DNA of 64,000 bases from Martelella alba (GTDB taxonomy: Bacteria; Pseudomonadota; Alphaproteobacteria; Rhizobiales; Rhizobiaceae). Below the pieces are notes generated by a model, which did no database searches, was not told the origin of the DNA, and was given only the letters and a program-made list of their open reading frames with translations. A program made the position numbers and the translations under genes. The stretch lies in NCBI RefSeq assembly GCF_006516955.1, contig NZ_VHLG01000008.1, positions 62,001-126,000 of the forward strand, in the 5' to 3' direction. This document shows positions 54,269 to 63,662 of the stretch, one piece after another; within the stretch, counting starts at the first letter, position 1; every line of letters starts with the position of its first letter.

Positions 54269-54808
54269 ATGCCGAAATTCCAGACAGGGACGATCAGGCT
54301 CGCCGCCATCGCGCTTTTGATGAGCGGTCTGCCAGCCGCGGCCGAACCCGACGACAGCCCGTTCTTCACGGCCATCGCCGGTGCATGGTCCGGCAAGGGC
54401 GAGATCATCGGAGGCACGATGAAAGGAAAACGCTTCTCCTGTTCTCTCGACGGTAAGCCGCTCACCAGCCAGAAGACCGGTTTCACGCTGCAAGGCAGTT
54501 GCAGATCCGGCCTGTTCAGCAAACATGTCGAGGCTGTTTTCGAAAGAGGCGATCAGGGTTTCACCGGCCGCTTTCTCGACGGCGCTGCCGGGGAAGGCCT
54601 GGACGTCACCGGCGGCAGCGTCACCCCTCGGCAGGCGGTTCTCGATATCAGTCGCGAAGATATTGACGGCGCGCTGATCACGACCCTTAACGGCGATGAC
54701 ACGCTCAACATCACGATATCGCTTTATGGTACCTCACGACTCGTGCCGGTTATCGAGCTGTCATTGGAACGCCATCTCGATTCGCACACGGTCGGGTCAA
54801 TCAGATGA
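54269..54808 (+). CDS. Secreted protein of unknown function
   Basis: A 179-residue exported protein: signal peptide at about residues 1-24 (LAAIALLMSGLPAAAEPD), then a domain of about 150 residues beginning FFTAIAGAWSGKGEIIGG, with two Cys (SCSL and GSCRS) that may pair. The pattern of a GxWxGxGxxxxG opening followed by beta strands suggests a lipocalin-like barrel; this is only a guess. CGGGAG 6 bases ahead favours the ATG at 54269 over 54263. It follows the ycjF-like gene by 77 bases. Confidence 0.7.
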   Translation: MPKFQTGTIRLAAIALLMSGLPAAAEPDDSPFFTAIAGAWSGKGEIIGGTMKGKRFSCSLDGKPLTSQKTGFTLQGSCRSGLFSKHVEAVFERGDQGFTGRFLDGAAGEGLDVTGGSVTPRQAVLDISREDIDGALITTLNGDDTLNITISLYGTSRLVPVIELSLERHLDSHTVGSIR

Positions 54809-55084
54809 AAAACAAAACACAATCCAAGATTTAAATTTTAGAATCTACACAATCTACTGAAACATAAACGCCAAGGCCAAGAGCGCAGCCAAAAATACGA
54901 CCAAAAGTTGTTATTCTTTGCGTTCGAACGCGATTTCCTGCAAAGACAGCGCAAGCATAGCTGAAAAGCAACAATCAAGGATTACATTATATTTTGCTTC
55001 AATATAACTGACACATGCACGTTAAGTTTTTTTCTTAGTTAACCTTGTTATCGCCATAAAGAGTATTATTATTTATAGCACTAT
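54809..55084. other. AT-rich non-coding region
   Basis: No gene is visible. The region holds a 12-bp palindrome GCGTTCGAACGC at 54920-54931 and several A/T runs. Its right end (TTGTTA at 55045, then TATTAT and TTTATAGC) could be a promoter for the small RNA candidate that follows. Confidence 0.35.
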
Positions 55085-55196
55085 AACCTTGCATGATTTT
55101 TTTGGCGCGTCGGAAAATCCAACGGATTTTCAGCCCCTGAAGAACGGCGCGCCCTTGCCTCGCTTTTCGTCCCCCCATCGAAAAGCGAGGCTTTTT
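55085..55196 (+). ncRNA. Candidate small RNA with rho-independent terminator
   Basis: A stretch of about 110 bases starting after AT-rich promoter-like DNA and ending in a strong terminator. It contains a GAAAATCC-AAC-GGATTTTC hairpin (near 55112-55130), enclosed by complementary GGCGCG and CGCGCC segments, then a C-rich terminator loop. No protein-coding frame is plausible. The upstream CDS ends 277 bases earlier, so the terminator is not simply its own. The exact 5' end and family are unknown. Confidence 0.4.
55157..55196 (+). terminator. Strong rho-independent terminator
   Basis: GCCTCGCTTTTCG and CGAAAAGCGAGGC form a perfect 13-bp stem with the loop TCCCCCCAT, then TTTTTC. It reads on the plus strand. 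Confidence 0.85.
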
Positions 55197-55236
55197 CATG
55201 CGCCATTGACGGAACCAACCCCGTATTGTCCGGAAA

Positions 55237-55557
55237 TCAACCTTGACGTTCGGGAACGCGCACGACCAGGCCATCAAACTCGCCGGTCATCTTGATCTGA
55301 CAGGACAGCCGCGAGTTCGGGCGAACATCGAAAGCGAAATCGAGCATATCCTCTTCCATGGGCTCAGGTTCGCCGACCTTCTCGATCCAGGCGTCATCAA
55401 CATAGACGTGACAGGTCGCGCAGGCGCAGGCGCCGCCGCATTCAGCTTCAATACCGGGCACGCTGTTGCGAACCGCGTTCTCCATGACGGTCGAACCCTC
55501 CTGTACGTCGAGTTCATAAGGCGTATCGTCATTGGCGATAATTGTCAGTTTCAGCAT
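55237..55557 (-). CDS. 2Fe-2S ferredoxin, adrenodoxin/FdxB type
   Basis: A 106-residue ferredoxin. Cluster cysteines are in the adrenodoxin arrangement C-x5-C-x2-C (Cys40, Cys46, Cys49) plus Cys86; an extra Cys44 lies inside the loop. The acidic motif [14 protein letters not shown] matches the partner-binding helix of this group, and the sequence ends RVPERQG. Such ferredoxins serve Fe-S cluster assembly or P450 electron transfer. It is monocistronic and no reductase or P450 gene is adjacent. It converges on the small RNA candidate. Confidence 0.93.
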   Translation of the reverse strand: MLKLTIIANDDTPYELDVQEGSTVMENAVRNSVPGIEAECGGACACATCHVYVDDAWIEKVGEPEPMEEDMLDFAFDVRPNSRLSCQIKMTGEFDGLVVRVPERQG

Positions 55558-56086
55558 TTTAAGGACTTCCGCATTATTTTCGTGGCATACATGACTATGC
55601 GCCTAATTCAGGGAATTCGGGGAAACAGTCAATATAATATGGCTGGTCCAGAGCCCGCTTTCGACCCGTCCACAGATCAGAACCGTGAACGAAGCAAAGG
55701 CCTCACAAAAGGCGCATTATGGTTAATATTTGTTAAACGTCGGAATTTGATTGGTTTTTGGACATCCGAATTCCGTTTAGGCTCGCTCAACCCGGTAGCG
55801 TCCGCCCCTGAACACCGGATCCTTGTTGTATGGATTTTGTGAATATGTCATTAGAAAACAGGGTAATCCCTTGAAATAGCAGACATTTGCCGTTTCAACA
55901 GGTCCCACGCAGGTTCTCCGGGCTCCTGCGAAGAAGGCCAAAGGCCGTCTTCACAAAGGTTCTGGCGCGTATCGGACGGGAAATGTTCCCCGATCGGGCG
56001 TGAAGCAGTAAAGTTAATGATCCAGACGCGATCTGCCCTGTCGACGGGGTTGGATGGCTGCGGATCGCGTGTCACGAGGCGTATTC
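55558..56086. other. Intergenic region before the GPR-like gene
   Basis: This 529-bp divergent region shows no gene. TTAA-N6-TTAA at 55723-55736 resembles a CtrA site with one base less spacing. Downstream, 55890-56010 has several small stems (for example AGGCC-AAA-GGCC near 55940) that could form a structured leader of the long coiled-coil gene. None is strong enough to name. Confidence 0.35.
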
Positions 56087-59000
56087 ATGGCTAAACAACT
56101 CGGCGAAACCTCGCTTGACGAGAAGGCAATCAGTGCATTGGAAGATGCCCTGGAGTTTGACCTGACCGATGGCGACGAACCGCAGCAAAAACAAGCCGAC
56201 GCCACGGCCGGGCATGAGGAAAACGCGACAGGTGAAGACAGTCGCCAGGCGCAGGACGCCCCCGCGCGTCCCCCCAAGAACGAAGCCCCGCAACGCGCGA
56301 CCTCGCATCGTCCCAAGTCTCCGGAATTCAAGCCCGCCAACGATCCGGGACGTTTTTCGACTCACAACATTCTTCGGGCTTTTGACAGCCGCTCGATCTT
56401 TCCGGTTCTGAAGAATGTTTCCATCGCTGCGGTGATCTGGCTGATTGTCGGCCTCGGCACAACAATGCTGATCTTCGGGTCAGAAATTTCCGCAGCACCG
56501 TCCCTGCGTGCCATCTTCGCCATCAACGGCATGGGCATCGCGCTCGTCCTCACCTTCATTCCGGTCTTCCTGCTCTTTGCCTCGACCATCATGATGGCGC
56601 GCGCCCGCGACATGCATGAGGCAGCCCGTTCGATGGCAGAAGTGGCTCTGCGTCTGGCAGAACCCGATGAAACCGGCGTTCAGCAGGTGCGCAGCGTCGG
56701 CCAGGCCGTGCGCCGTGAAGTCTATGCCATGAATGAAGGCATCGAACGCACAATCGCGCGGGCGACCGAGCTGGAAAACCTTGTTCATTCGGAAGTCAAC
56801 GCACTGGAGCGCTCCTATGCGGATAATGAGATCCGCGTTCGCAATCTGGTGCAGGAACTGTCGGCCGAGCGTGAGGCGGTCATCAACCACGCTGCTCGCC
56901 TGCGCACATCGATCCTCGGCACCAACGACCAGCTGCGCAAGGATGTCTCCTCTGCCATGGACGAGCTGACCCGCACGGTCAGCACGGCCGGCGGTGGCGT
57001 TGCCGAAATGCTTGAAACGCGCGCCGCCCTGATCGAAGAACGTTCAAGCACCGCTGCGCAGAAGATCGAGGAAAGCCTCGACCAGCGCTCCGCATCGCTT
57101 CAGGAAAGTTTCGAGCGTGCCCATGCGTCGCTGTCTGACCTGTTCGAAAACCGCTTCGAATCGATCACATCGCAGATGACGGATAGCAGCCGCGCGCTGA
57201 TCGGAGAATTTGAGACCAAGGCCGCCTCCTTCAGCCAGGATGCAGAGCGGCTGAATGCAAGCCTTGCCGAGCGCAACCGCGAACTCGACGATATTCTGAC
57301 CAATCGTGCCCGTGCGCTTCTCGATGCCGCAGAGACCGGCGAAAAGTCGATGAGCGAGGCGCTCGACCGCATCATGGGCGGCCTTTCGGCCACGATCAGC
57401 CAGACCCAGGCGAGCTTCAACCAGCAGCTCGGCGAAGCCGGTGCCGAAATCGATCGCCAGATCGAGGAGCGCGGCAATTTCGTCGACCAGCGCCTCGAAG
57501 CCTCGATCACCCGATTCTCGGCCAATCTTGGCGATCGCCTGACAAGCTTCACCGACGGTTTCGATGAGCAGAGCAGCGCGCTTGAGAACAGGCTGGACAA
57601 CAATCTCGGCCGGCTCAACCAGGCCATTGTGGAAGGCCGCTCCTCACTCGATTCGCTTCTGTCGAGTGCGCGTGACGATTTTGAGCAGCGCTTTGCCGAC
57701 CAAACCATGGCACTCGCCGCCACGCTTGGCACAAGCGAGGACGCCATCGCCCAGACACTTGATTCCGGTGCCAGCCGCATCGACCAGTCGCTTGACCAGG
57801 GACATCGCCAGATCGCCGCATCGCTCGACACCGCATCGAGCAAGCTCGAAAACACCCTTTTCGAACGCTCCGATAGTTTCAACAAGAATGTCGAAGCCGT
57901 CGAAAACCGTATCGCCGCAACATTCGAGGAAGGCGGCAAATCACTGCGCGACGCCTATGAAGGTCAGCAGACCCGCCTGGAGGCCAGCCTGCGTGATGGC
58001 GCTGAGCGCATGGAACAGAGCCTCGACGGCCGCATCGAGCAGATCGACAAGAGCTTCGATGGCCGGGTTCGCGATCTCGACACCGCCCTTGGCGACCGCC
58101 TGATCGAGCTTGATTTCACCCTCGACACCAAGACCGACCGTATCGAACAGACGCTGGATGACCGCCTGACCAAGCTCGACAGCCATCTCGACGAGCGTAT
58201 CGAGCACATCGGCCAAGGCTTTGACGGCCGCATCGAGAAGCTTGACAGCCGCATTGGCGAATTCGACAGAAGCTTCGACAGCCGCATTGAAAAGCTGGAC
58301 GGCAACCTCGACAGCCGCATTGACCAGATCGGTCAGAATATAGACGGCCGTATCGGCCAGATCGACAGCCGAATTGGCGAGTTCGACAAAAGTCTCGACA
58401 GCCGCATTGAAAAGCTGGATGGCAATCTCGATAGCCGTATCGGCCAGATCGGTCAAAATATAGACGGCCGTATCGGCCAGATCGACAGTCGCATTGGCGA
58501 GTTCGACAAAAGTCTCGACAGCCGCATTGAAAAGCTGGACGGCAACCTCGATAGCCGCATCGAAAAGCTCGACAGCAATCTCGATAGTCGCATCAACCAG
58601 ATCGGCCAGAGTTTTGACGGTCGCATTGATCAGCTCGACAGCCGCATCGGTGAGTTCGACAAAAGCTTCGACAACCGCATCAACCAGATCGGTGACAGCT
58701 TCGATGGGCGCATGCAGCAGCTTGACAGCACGCTTGGCAACCGCATCGGCCAGATCGGTGATAGCATGGACGGGCGTATCCGTCAGCTTGACGGCAGTCT
58801 GGATGAGCGGCTCGGTCGCTTCGACCAGAATCTCGATCAGCGTCTGAGCCACCTCGACACGCAAATTTCCACCGCTGACAGCCGGATCGACGCGACAATG
58901 GCGCGCGGCAGCAAGGCCATAGAGACGGCGCTCACCCAGCAGGTCTCTCAGCTGGAAAACACACTGGCTGAAGAAACAACCAATATAAGCGCCACGCTTG

Positions 59001-62000
59001 CGGCAACCACCAGCCTGCTTGAAATGTCATTCGAAGGCCGCGAGGAAGCCCTGCGCGAGATGATTGACAAGTCCGGCCAGGCATTGGACCAGCGCTTGCG
59101 CGGCTCGGCCGGTGCAATTGCAGAAAAGGTCGGCACCGCCGCCCAGCTGATCGGCCAGTCGGCAGAAGCCATGACCAGCAGGGTCGAAAACTCTTTCAAC
59201 GGCATCAACCAGACGCTGACCGAAAATGCCGGCCGTCTGGATGAGCGAATCAACAGCCTCAATGCGCTGGTAAGCGATGGCACCCAGCGTGTTGAAAGCA
59301 CGATCACGACCACCGGCGAAAAGCTCGATGACGCCCTGAGCCGCCATGCCGCTTCAGTCGATTATTCGGCGCGCAATGCCTCTGACAAGCTGACATCGGC
59401 CCTTTCGGACTACGCCCAGCGGATTGACAATGTCGGCGATGACGCCCGTAACCGACTTGACCACACGCTTGAAAGCCATGTCGGACGCATTGAGGCAACG
59501 ACGGCTTCGGCGCGAGAGCAGATCGACGCAACGCTCAACACCCATACCGCACGGATCAGCGACACAGGCGAACAATCCGCAGCACGCATGGATCACCTCC
59601 TGTCGGCCCATGAAGAACGCCTCACCAACACCTATGCGGCCCACGCCGCGCATATTGGCGAAACCGGTGAGCAGTCCGCCAGCCGTGTCGACCAGATCCT
59701 CACCGGTCATGCCAACCGTTTCGACGTTGCCACTGCAAATGCGCAGAACCGTCTCGACCAGACCCTTGGCAATCACGCAACCCGGTTCGACGCCGCCGCA
59801 GAAAATGCCCAGACCAGGCTTGATCAGACCCTCTCCCACCATGCAGAAAAGGTGGAAGAAGCAAGCCGCGGAACCGCAGAACGCGTCGCTGGTGTGATGA
59901 GCGAACAGACACGGATGTTCGAACAGGCAAGCGAGAATGCCGCCCTGCAGATTTCCGACACGCTATCGACCCATGCCCGCGCACTTGCCGAGAGCGGTGA
60001 GCAAATTGATACGCGCCTTACCGGCATGCTGGATGAAAAGACCCGACGTCTGGAAAATGCAGGTCAGGCCGCAAGCGATCGCATGTCGGTGACACTGGAA
60101 AATCAACGTGCCCAGCTGGAACGCAGCATCGAAAGTGGTGCTGGCCATATCGGCGAGCGCTTCTCTTCTCTGGAGAACGCGCTTGATGCCGGCCTCAACA
60201 ATGTCAACCAGGTGATGCAGGATCAGGTCGACCGTCTGACCGGCGATCTGCGCAGCACGCTTGCCGAAACCTCGGCCAGCATGAATGCCGGCGCCGAGCA
60301 GGCCCGCATGCTCCTGGAAGACGCCGGTCGCGACTTTGCTGATCAGCTTTCAGCAACAAGCGCATCCTTCATGCAGGGCCTCGAAAACAGCACAAGCAGC
60401 ATTTTCAACCGCGCCAGTGACCTGCAGAACCGGCTGGCTGCCCAGGCAGAGGCCGCAGGCGAAAGCGCGAGCGAAAACAGCAACCGTATCGCCGAGATCA
60501 TTGCGGCGACAATGCAGCGCATCGACAGCCAGGTTGGCGCCATCCGCCAGACGATCAGCAGCGCCGAACAGCAACTCACCGTTCGCACCGACGATCTGAA
60601 CGCGATGATGAACACCTCCTCCGACAAGCTGGTCGAGGAACTGCAGAAGACCGAACGCAAGGTCGCAGAGCGCAGCGAAACCATTCGCGTCAATCTCAGC
60701 CAGCAGACCAAGGCCCTTGAAGAAACGCTCGGTGCCGTCGACCGTGCCCTGCAGGCGCGCAGCGCTGCAATCGGCACGACGCTGGACGAGCGCGCCCGCG
60801 ACATGAATTCCATGCTTGCCGGCCATGCAAGCGACCTTAACAACCTGATCGAGCAGAAGGCACGGCCGCTGATTGCCACCTATGCCGGTACAGGCCGCCA
60901 GGCCGCCGAGGAAATCGCCCGCGCGGCAGCGGGTGCCGGCGACAGCCTGCGCAATGACAGCAATGCACTGGCAGAGAATGTTCAAGCGCTGATCAGCTCG
61001 CTCGGCATCAGCCAATCCCAGCTCAGCGAGATGATCGAGAAGGCCTCGGCCGACCTCTCCGTCGCCGATCGCCGCCTCGCCTCCACTGCGCAGCAGCTGA
61101 TGGGAACATCCGCCAATGCCGCCGAAACGCTGGCACGCTCGGGCGAGATGCTCGACGACAAGATCGCAATGCTCGACCAGTCGAGCAGCGGCGCCCTGTC
61201 GGCGATCTCCGACATCGCCAGCCGGATCGACAGCCATTCCTCGATCCTCAGCCAGGCATCGGTGCTTATCGAAAGGGCACAGTCGGGCCTGTCTTCAACA
61301 CTTGCCGAACGGCAGACGGCGCTCAGCCAGCTGTCGGAAGAACTTGCCAGCCGCTCCGGCGAAATCGAAACGGCCCTCAAGGCCGCAGCCGATGCCGTTG
61401 CCGCCTCGATCAGCGACACCCAGCGCAACAGCGAGGCGATGGCTACACGACTGCGCTCCGGCATTTCCACCTCCATGGAAGAGGTTGGCCGCACCGTTGC
61501 CGAAACGGGCAAGGCATCCGAGCTTTCCGCCCAGGCCATCCGCGAAACACTGAAAGGCTCGGTCGAGGACGCTGCCCGCCGCTTTGCCGGCGCGACGGAA
61601 GAGATCCGCAAGATTTCCGCAGAAATCCGCGACGAACTCGACAGCACACGCACTGCCGTCAAGCGCGGTATCCACGACATGCCGGAAGAGGCCCGCGAAT
61701 CGGCAACCAATATGCGCCGTGCCGTCGAAGACCAGATCCGCGCCCTGAAGGATATCTCCGGCCTGATCAGCGCCTCGCGTCAGCAGATCGCACCGCCGCC
61801 GCAAGCGCAGCATGCGCCTGCCAGTGCCGCAGCGCCCGCACGCAGTGCGCCGAGCTACGACCGGCCGAGCATGAGCCCGCCGGCAGGTTCCCTGCCCCAG
61901 CGGCCTGCCATGCCGCAGGTCAGCGACGCACCGCAACTGGGTAGCAGCAGCTCGCCCGCATCCGCATCGCCGTCACTGTCGACGACGCCCGGCCAGATGC

Positions 62001-62491
62001 CCGCAGGTCAGCGCCAGGCCGCATCCGCGGCACCAAGCGGCGATGGATGGATCAGCGATCTCCTGCGCGCTGCAGCGCGTGAGGAAAGCGCCCCGCGCGG
62101 CGTTCAGTCCGCACCGCGCCAGTCCGCCGCCGACCGCAAGCCGAATCAGGTGGTCGACTCGCTCAATTCGCTGTCGGTCGATATCGCCCGCGCCATTGAT
62201 CATGATGCATCGGTTGATCTGTGGCGCCGTTATCAGCAGGGCGAACGCGACATCTTCACCCGCCGACTCTATACGCTGAAGGGTCAGCACACCTTTGACG
62301 AGATCAAATCCAAATATGAGAGCGATCGCGACTTCCGCACGGCCGTGGACCGCTACATCGCCGATTTCGAGAAGCTGCTCGCTGATGTCATGGAGAAGCA
62401 CCGTGACCGGGCCGTCGTCCAGACCTACCTGACCTCGGATACCGGCAAGGTCTACACCATGCTCGCCCATGCATCCGGGCGTCTTCGCTGA
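56087..62491 (+). CDS. Giant polar-growth coiled-coil protein, GPR/RgsE-like
   Basis: A 2134-residue membrane-anchored protein. An acidic N-terminus (1-100) is followed by two membrane helices (about 111-131 and 147-170) and then some 1700 residues of nearly continuous apolipoprotein-like coiled coil rich in 11-residue repeats. A Pro/Ala/Ser-rich linker (about 1900-2020) leads to a conserved C-terminal domain (DLWRRYQQGERDIFTRRLY; KYESDRDFRTAVDRYI). Size and layout match Growth Pole Ring protein of Agrobacterium and RgsE of Sinorhizobium, which organise unipolar growth. The ATG at 56087 (MAKQLGE) has GAGGCG upstream. A minus-strand 307-residue ORF inside is a by-product of the repeats. Confidence 0.88.
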   Translation: MAKQLGETSLDEKAISALEDALEFDLTDGDEPQQKQADATAGHEENATGEDSRQAQDAPARPPKNEAPQRATSHRPKSPEFKPANDPGRFSTHNILRAFDSRSIFPVLKNVSIAAVIWLIVGLGTTMLIFGSEISAAPSLRAIFAINGMGIALVLTFIPVFLLFASTIMMARARDMHEAARSMAEVALRLAEPDETGVQQVRSVGQAVRREVYAMNEGIERTIARATELENLVHSEVNALERSYADNEIRVRNLVQELSAEREAVINHAARLRTSILGTNDQLRKDVSSAMDELTRTVSTAGGGVAEMLETRAALIEERSSTAAQKIEESLDQRSASLQESFERAHASLSDLFENRFESITSQMTDSSRALIGEFETKAASFSQDAERLNASLAERNRELDDILTNRARALLDAAETGEKSMSEALDRIMGGLSATISQTQASFNQQLGEAGAEIDRQIEERGNFVDQRLEASITRFSANLGDRLTSFTDGFDEQSSALENRLDNNLGRLNQAIVEGRSSLDSLLSSARDDFEQRFADQTMALAATLGTSEDAIAQTLDSGASRIDQSLDQGHRQIAASLDTASSKLENTLFERSDSFNKNVEAVENRIAATFEEGGKSLRDAYEGQQTRLEASLRDGAERMEQSLDGRIEQIDKSFDGRVRDLDTALGDRLIELDFTLDTKTDRIEQTLDDRLTKLDSHLDERIEHIGQGFDGRIEKLDSRIGEFDRSFDSRIEKLDGNLDSRIDQIGQNIDGRIGQIDSRIGEFDKSLDSRIEKLDGNLDSRIGQIGQNIDGRIGQIDSRIGEFDKSLDSRIEKLDGNLDSRIEKLDSNLDSRINQIGQSFDGRIDQLDSRIGEFDKSFDNRINQIGDSFDGRMQQLDSTLGNRIGQIGDSMDGRIRQLDGSLDERLGRFDQNLDQRLSHLDTQISTADSRIDATMARGSKAIETALTQQVSQLENTLAEETTNISATLAATTSLLEMSFEGREEALREMIDKSGQALDQRLRGSAGAIAEKVGTAAQLIGQSAEAMTSRVENSFNGINQTLTENAGRLDERINSLNALVSDGTQRVESTITTTGEKLDDALSRHAASVDYSARNASDKLTSALSDYAQRIDNVGDDARNRLDHTLESHVGRIEATTASAREQIDATLNTHTARISDTGEQSAARMDHLLSAHEERLTNTYAAHAAHIGETGEQSASRVDQILTGHANRFDVATANAQNRLDQTLGNHATRFDAAAENAQTRLDQTLSHHAEKVEEASRGTAERVAGVMSEQTRMFEQASENAALQISDTLSTHARALAESGEQIDTRLTGMLDEKTRRLENAGQAASDRMSVTLENQRAQLERSIESGAGHIGERFSSLENALDAGLNNVNQVMQDQVDRLTGDLRSTLAETSASMNAGAEQARMLLEDAGRDFADQLSATSASFMQGLENSTSSIFNRASDLQNRLAAQAEAAGESASENSNRIAEIIAATMQRIDSQVGAIRQTISSAEQQLTVRTDDLNAMMNTSSDKLVEELQKTERKVAERSETIRVNLSQQTKALEETLGAVDRALQARSAAIGTTLDERARDMNSMLAGHASDLNNLIEQKARPLIATYAGTGRQAAEEIARAAAGAGDSLRNDSNALAENVQALISSLGISQSQLSEMIEKASADLSVADRRLASTAQQLMGTSANAAETLARSGEMLDDKIAMLDQSSSGALSAISDIASRIDSHSSILSQASVLIERAQSGLSSTLAERQTALSQLSEELASRSGEIETALKAAADAVAASISDTQRNSEAMATRLRSGISTSMEEVGRTVAETGKASELSAQAIRETLKGSVEDAARRFAGATEEIRKISAEIRDELDSTRTAVKRGIHDMPEEARESATNMRRAVEDQIRALKDISGLISASRQQIAPPPQAQHAPASAAAPARSAPSYDRPSMSPPAGSLPQRPAMPQVSDAPQLGSSSSPASASPSLSTTPGQMPAGQRQAASAAPSGDGWISDLLRAAAREESAPRGVQSAPRQSAADRKPNQVVDSLNSLSVDIARAIDHDASVDLWRRYQQGERDIFTRRLYTLKGQHTFDEIKSKYESDRDFRTAVDRYIADFEKLLADVMEKHRDRAVVQTYLTSDTGKVYTMLAHASGRLR
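58261..58620 (+). repeat. 120-bp tandem repeats inside the GPR-like gene
   Basis: Blocks at 58261-58380 and 58381-58500 are near-identical at DNA level, and a third begins at 58501 and departs after about 55 bases. Each encodes a 40-residue unit of three 11-residue repeats plus RIGEFDK, starting at S-L/F-DSRIEKLDG. The high identity, including silent positions, points to recent duplication by slippage or unequal recombination, in frame. Confidence 0.85.
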
Positions 62492-62518
62492 AGCTCAAAG
62501 CGGGCAATAAACGTGAAA

Positions 62519-62546
62519 GAGGCGCCCCGGGCGCCTTTTTTATTGC
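62519..62546 (+). terminator. Terminator of GPR-like gene, proximal copy
   Basis: GGCGCC-CCG-GGCGCC stem followed by TTTTTTATTGC, 28 bases past the stop at 62491. All 28 bases, save one in the loop, recur at 62744-62771. Confidence 0.85.
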
Positions 62547-62743
62547 TGACAAAGTCCTTCAATTTGTCTGTTTGAGCGAAGAACCACCCCTCAGTCGTCA
62601 TCCCCGTGCTCCTCACGGGGACCCAGGCTCTTCAGGGCATTGGATTAAAATACTCTTTCACCGTGCAGACGTACGGCGGCTGGATGCCTGCGGACCAAGC
62701 ACAGGCATGACGTCAGCGAAGGGGGAAGCTTGTCAGCAGTCAG
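62547..62743. mobile_element. MITE-like palindromic element, copy 3, reversed and diverged
   Basis: About 197 bp related to the elements at 2793 and 37266 but in the opposite orientation: a CGTCATCCCCGTG hairpin is on the left and GGATGCCTG...CAGGCATGACG on the right. Its ends are TGACAAAG and, inverted, CTGACTGCTGACAAG. The middle has diverged. Flanked by copies of the GPR-like gene's terminator. Confidence 0.65.
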
Positions 62744-62771
62744 GAGGCGCCCCTGGCGCCTTTTTTATTGC
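62744..62771 (+). terminator. Terminator of GPR-like gene, distal copy
   Basis: GGCGCC-CCT-GGCGCC stem followed by TTTTTTATTGC, with 27 of 28 bases the same as 62519-62546. Here both copies keep the T-run. Confidence 0.8.
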
Positions 62772-62808
62772 CGGTCTATCACGCATGACGGCCGGGGCTG
62801 GCAAACGC

Positions 62809-62832
62809 AAAAAGCGGCCCGAAAGCCGCTTT
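62809..62832 (-). terminator. Terminator of auxiliary lipoprotein gene
   Basis: On the minus strand AAAGCGGC-TTTCGG-GCCGCTTT, then TTG, 72 bases past the lipoprotein stop. A second hairpin (CCGATCC.../...GGATCGG, about 62871-62902) lies directly at the stop codon. Confidence 0.7.
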
Positions 62833-62904
62833 CATCAGACGATTGCATTCACATAAAGAACATCCGCCAACCGATCCCGGCCTCACTGAGAAGCCGGATC
62901 GGTG

Positions 62905-63540
62905 CTAAAGAATCGAGACCGCCCAGGCCACGATCTCAGCGGTTGCCTGGGCCGAGGCCTGATCCAGCGCACTCACAAGCACACCATTGCTGGCCGTCGG
63001 ATTGACGCCGACCTTGGTATCAAAGACCTTCTGCGCCTTGACGACACCACTGCGATCATCGACCAGCTTGACCGCGAATGAAACATTGGCGGCACCGCCA
63101 CCGGCAGCATCGATCGAGAAATCACGAATTTCCACGACAAGCTGATAATCGATCGCCAGTCCCTGCCCCGGCATGCCGACACCGCCAAATGCTCCCGTCC
63201 GCTCAAGTCCAGCGACAAGATTGGCCTGGACGAGATTTGGCAGATTATCGCCCCATTGCGCCTTGGAAAGGTAGCGGATCTCCGAGCCGGGGAGCCGCAC
63301 CACGATATCCTGGCCGGCCAATGCCTGCATTGCGCCGGGCGTTGGCACCAGAATCTGAAGCTTCTTTCTGGCGGCCGTCGTGGCACTCACCGCTGCAATT
63401 TCGGACGTTGCCGAAAGCGCAAAAGTGTCATTGGTAGGACGAACGGCGCAGCCTGAAACAAGAACAGCACCAAGCATTACCGCAAGCGCGGGCCGAGCCA
63501 TTCGATACAGTCCTTGCCTTGTCGCCTTCACGTTTCTCAT
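62905..63540 (-). CDS. ABC-type transport auxiliary lipoprotein (Mla/MCE-associated)
   Basis: A 211-residue lipoprotein. A signal peptide ends with the lipobox LVSGC (Cys about residue 31), so it is lipid-anchored. The mature part (IAAVSATTAARKKLQILVPTPGAMQAL, DIVVRLPGSEIRYLSKAQWGDNLP in pieces, LVVEIRDFSIDA) is the DUF330-like auxiliary lipoprotein that accompanies MlaD/MCE systems in alphaproteobacteria. ATG at 63540 has GGTGGG upstream; ATG at 63501 is an alternative. It follows the mlaD-like gene by 122 bases. Confidence 0.82.
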   Translation of the reverse strand: MRNVKATRQGLYRMARPALAVMLGAVLVSGCAVRPTNDTFALSATSEIAAVSATTAARKKLQILVPTPGAMQALAGQDIVVRLPGSEIRYLSKAQWGDNLPNLVQANLVAGLERTGAFGGVGMPGQGLAIDYQLVVEIRDFSIDAAGGGAANVSFAVKLVDDRSGVVKAQKVFDTKVGVNPTASNGVLVSALDQASAQATAEIVAWAVSIL

Positions 63541-63662
63541 CAGTCCCACCGATCCGCTTTCCGGTTGCCCTTCCAGCTTTGCACTCAATCGAAAATTATA
63601 AAACATTTCAAGTTCGTGGCGCGCGATTGCGACACTATTCGTGATCCCCGGCCCGTCATCCG

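Noticed and set aside
55851-56075. 74-residue minus-strand ORF before the GPR-like gene, and a possible 6S-like RNA here
   Set aside because: The ORF lacks a ribosome-binding site, and the small stems in the region do not form the long rod with a central bubble expected of 6S RNA.
58261-58620. Tandem repeats as a possible CRISPR array
   Set aside because: Units are 120 bp, contiguous without spacers, and in frame with a coding sequence; no cas genes.
57941-58864. 307-residue minus-strand ORF with regular repeats
   Set aside because: The regularity is the antisense image of the 33- and 120-bp repeats in the GPR-like gene; no independent start signal.
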